From: an uncultured Litoreibacter sp.
GTDB lineage: Bacteria > Pseudomonadota > Alphaproteobacteria > Rhodobacterales > Rhodobacteraceae
Reading direction: 5' to 3'
DNA length: 9,322 bases
Assembly: GCA_937928335.1 (NCBI GenBank)
Contig: CALFWN010000118.1
Coordinates: 1 to 9,322, forward strand
This document shows positions 7,455 through 9,322 of the stretch, one piece after another (the stretch's first letter is position 1; each line of letters opens with the position of its first letter). The notes below the pieces were generated by a model that did no database searches, was not told the origin of the DNA, and was given only the letters and a program-made list of their open reading frames with translations. A program made the position numbers and the translations under genes.

Positions 7455-8987
7455 ATGAAAGATATTCTCGCAGAACTCGAATCCCGCCGCGATGTGGCGC
7501 GGCTGGGCGGCGGGCAGCGCCGCATCGACGCGCAGCACGCCAAGGGCAAGCTGACCGCCCGCGAGCGCATCGAGCTGCTGCTCGATGAGGGCTCCTTTGA
7601 AGAATTTGACATGTTCGTGGCCCATCGCTGCACAGAGTTCGGCATGGAGGCCGAGCGCCCCCCCGGCGACGGCGTGATCACCGGCTGGGGCACGATCAAT
7701 GGCCGCATGGTCTATGTCTTCTCTCAGGATTTCACAGTGTTCGGCGGCTCGCTGTCGGAAACCCATGCGCAGAAGATTTGCAAGATTCAGGACATGGCCG
7801 TCCAGAACGGCGCGCCCATCATCGGCATCAATGACAGTGGCGGCGCGCGCATTCAGGAAGGCGTGGCCTCGCTGGCGGGCTATGCGGAAGTGTTCCAGCG
7901 CAACATCATGGCCTCCGGCGTGGTCCCGCAGATCAGCCTGATCATGGGGCCCTGTGCGGGCGGCGCGGTCTATTCGCCTGCCATGACCGACTTCATCTTC
8001 ATGGTCAAAGACACCTCCTATATGTTCGTCACCGGCCCTGATGTGGTCAAAACGGTCACCAACGAGGTTGTCACCGCCGAGGAACTTGGCGGCGCCTCCA
8101 CCCATACCCGGAAAAGCTCGGTGGCCGATGGCGCGTTTGAAAATGACGTGGAAGCGCTGGCCGAGGTGCGCCGTCTGGTCGATTTCCTGCCCCTGAACAA
8201 TCGCGAAAAGCCGCCCGTGCGCCCTTTCTTTGATGATGTGGCCCGTCAGGAGGCGTCGCTGGACACGCTGATCCCCGACAACCCGAACACGCCCTATGAT
8301 ATGAAGGAGCTGATCCACAAGCTCGCCGATGAAGGGGATTTCTTTGAAATTCAGGAGGATTTCGCCAAGAACATCCTGACCGGCTTTATCCGCCTTGAGG
8401 GGCAAAGCGTCGGCGTCGTGGCCAACCAGCCCACCGTGCTGGCGGGCTGTCTGGATATTGACAGCTCCCGCAAGGCCGCCCGCTTCGTGCGTTTCTGCGA
8501 CGCGTTCGAGATCCCGATCCTGACGCTGGTGGACGTACCGGGCTTTCTGCCCGGCACCTCTCAGGAATATGGCGGCGTGATCAAACATGGCGCGAAACTG
8601 CTCTTTGCCTATGGGGAGGCCACGGTGCCGAAAGTCACGGTGATCACCCGCAAAGCCTATGGCGGGGCCTATGATGTGATGGCCTCCAAACATCTGCGCG
8701 GTGATTTCAACTACGCATGGCCCACCGCCGAGATCGCGGTGATGGGGGCAAAGGGCGCGGTCGAAATCCTCTACCGCTCCGAGCTGGGGGAGGCCGACAA
8801 GATCGCGGCCCGCACGGCGGAATATGAGGACTGTTTTGCCAACCCGTTCGTGGCGGCTGAAAAAGGCTTCATAGATGAGGTGATCATGCCCCATTCCACC
8901 CGCCGCCGCGTCAGCCGGGCCTTCGCCTCGCTCCGGGGCAAGCAGCTGAAAAACCCGTGGAAGAAACATGACAATATTCCACTGTGA
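7455..8987 (+). CDS. pccB: Propionyl-CoA carboxylase beta (carboxyltransferase) subunit
   Basis: Transfers the carboxyl group from carboxybiotin (on PccA) to propionyl-CoA, making methylmalonyl-CoA; cytoplasmic, working as a complex with PccA. The product has 510 residues, the normal PccB length. The N-terminal crotonase-like half has SGGARIQEG at 128-136 and the oxyanion loop [16 protein letters not shown] at 165-180. The C-terminal half has [14 protein letters not shown] at 361-374, YGGAYDVM at 402-409 and [19 protein letters not shown] at 421-439, and the protein ends in the PccB-typical KKHDNIPL. The start is ATG 7455 with a strong Shine-Dalgarno, GGGGGAGG at 7441-7448, six bases upstream; a TTG extension to 7401 would run through the promoter and is rejected. 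pccA is not in the window and may lie beyond the right edge. The gene overlaps the next one by GTGA. Acetyl- or methylcrotonyl-CoA specificity is less likely given the ScfR context. Confidence 0.95.
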   Translation: MKDILAELESRRDVARLGGGQRRIDAQHAKGKLTARERIELLLDEGSFEEFDMFVAHRCTEFGMEAERPPGDGVITGWGTINGRMVYVFSQDFTVFGGSLSETHAQKICKIQDMAVQNGAPIIGINDSGGARIQEGVASLAGYAEVFQRNIMASGVVPQISLIMGPCAGGAVYSPAMTDFIFMVKDTSYMFVTGPDVVKTVTNEVVTAEELGGASTHTRKSSVADGAFENDVEALAEVRRLVDFLPLNNREKPPVRPFFDDVARQEASLDTLIPDNPNTPYDMKELIHKLADEGDFFEIQEDFAKNILTGFIRLEGQSVGVVANQPTVLAGCLDIDSSRKAARFVRFCDAFEIPILTLVDVPGFLPGTSQEYGGVIKHGAKLLFAYGEATVPKVTVITRKAYGGAYDVMASKHLRGDFNYAWPTAEIAVMGAKGAVEILYRSELGEADKIAARTAEYEDCFANPFVAAEKGFIDEVIMPHSTRRRVSRAFASLRGKQLKNPWKKHDNIPL

Positions 8988-9322
8988 GCTTCCGCCAGCC
9001 ACATATATTGTCGCACCTGGCCTCGGGTCTGGCCGCGCTCTGGCTGCTGCTTTCTGGAGGCATGGCGCAGGCGTCGCCGGATGTGGTGGTGGACGGCACG
9101 CCTTGGCAGACATCGCTGGATGGGCGCACGGCAGATATTGCGCGAGACAGTATTTTTGTCAGTCTCAAACCTCCGTCAGAGACAAAATTCAGTGACACAA
9201 ATCAGCTGGTCCCGGCTTTGATGGGTGTCTGCAGGGAGATTGTGCAGCAACCGGAGGCCTTCGCTGATGATCAGGTAGATCTGGCGGATTTGACCTTCGT
9301 GATGGTGGTCGTTGACCTCGAT
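8984..9322 (+). CDS. Unrecognised exported protein coupled to pccB (cut by right edge)
   Basis: From GTG at 8984, which overlaps the pccB stop as GTGA, 113 codons run to the edge without a stop. The first 30 residues look like a Sec signal peptide: basic/polar start MSFRQPH, hydrophobic core around 12-23 ([12 protein letters not shown]), and an AxA-type cleavage site after MAQA (residue 30). The mature part begins [20 protein letters not shown] and then becomes acidic and polar, with one Cys (in GVCREI) and a hydrophobic TFVMVVVD at the edge. There is no lipobox, so it should be periplasmic rather than a lipoprotein. I do not recognise the family. Shine-Dalgarno support is weak, so re-initiation after pccB is likely. 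An ATG at 9062 with GGAGG only one base away would remove the signal peptide and is less likely. Bases 9121-9240 are 51% G+C by direct count (61 of 120), well below a sampled pccB line (65%). From memory, small hypothetical genes between pccB and pccA are common in this group. Confidence 0.7.
   Translation, partial: MSFRQPHILSHLASGLAALWLLLSGGMAQASPDVVVDGTPWQTSLDGRTADIARDSIFVSLKPPSETKFSDTNQLVPALMGVCREIVQQPEAFADDQVDLADLTFVMVVVDLD

Noticed and set aside
7257..9113. A 618-codon open frame on the minus strand, antisense to pccB
   Set aside because: Same shadow effect; it crosses the pccB promoter and the GTGA junction, and no family motif is visible.

Overview
The window is a gene-dense, high-GC stretch of a bacterial chromosome. 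It most likely comes from an alphaproteobacterium of the Rhodobacteraceae (Roseobacter/Rhodobacter type). The reasons are the combination of a choline-to-betaine locus with a ScfR-type regulator linked to pccB, the close resemblance of the proteins to that group, and codons strongly biased to G/C in third position. No tRNA, rRNA, CRISPR array or insertion sequence was seen.

Left part (1-3747): a glycine betaine synthesis locus. betI, a TetR-type repressor cut by the left edge, reads leftward. Diverging from it are betB (betaine aldehyde dehydrogenase) and betA (choline dehydrogenase), which abut with no intergenic base. The 117-base betI/betB gap holds a perfect 8+8 inverted repeat that is the best candidate operator. 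Together betA and betB oxidise choline to betaine aldehyde to glycine betaine, and BetI would sense choline.

Middle part (3744-7236, all leftward): a membrane-anchored alpha/beta hydrolase of the ABHD13/Bem46 type, a ScfR/PccR-like regulator of short-chain acyl-CoA metabolism, and a Bcr/CflA-type MFS exporter. The regulator and hydrolase overlap by GTGA and are probably translationally coupled. The hydrolase and betA converge tail to tail and share the four bases CTAG for both stop codons.

Right part (7237-9322): a 218-base divergent control region, then pccB (propionyl-CoA carboxylase beta subunit). A second gene overlaps the pccB stop by GTGA. It runs off the right edge and encodes a protein with a signal peptide that I do not recognise.

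The main non-gene signal is a repeated TTTGC-based box (TTTGCA, two bases, TTTGC). It occurs twice upstream of pccB and once upstream of the regulator, where an extra TTTGCAAA also sits inside the spacer of a good promoter match. This links the regulator to pccB and to itself across the intervening exporter gene, and suggests a propionyl-CoA responsive regulon that may include the exporter. The genes themselves belong to known families. The least explained items are the secreted protein coupled to pccB, the head-to-tail arrangement of the ScfR boxes, and the role of the exporter.
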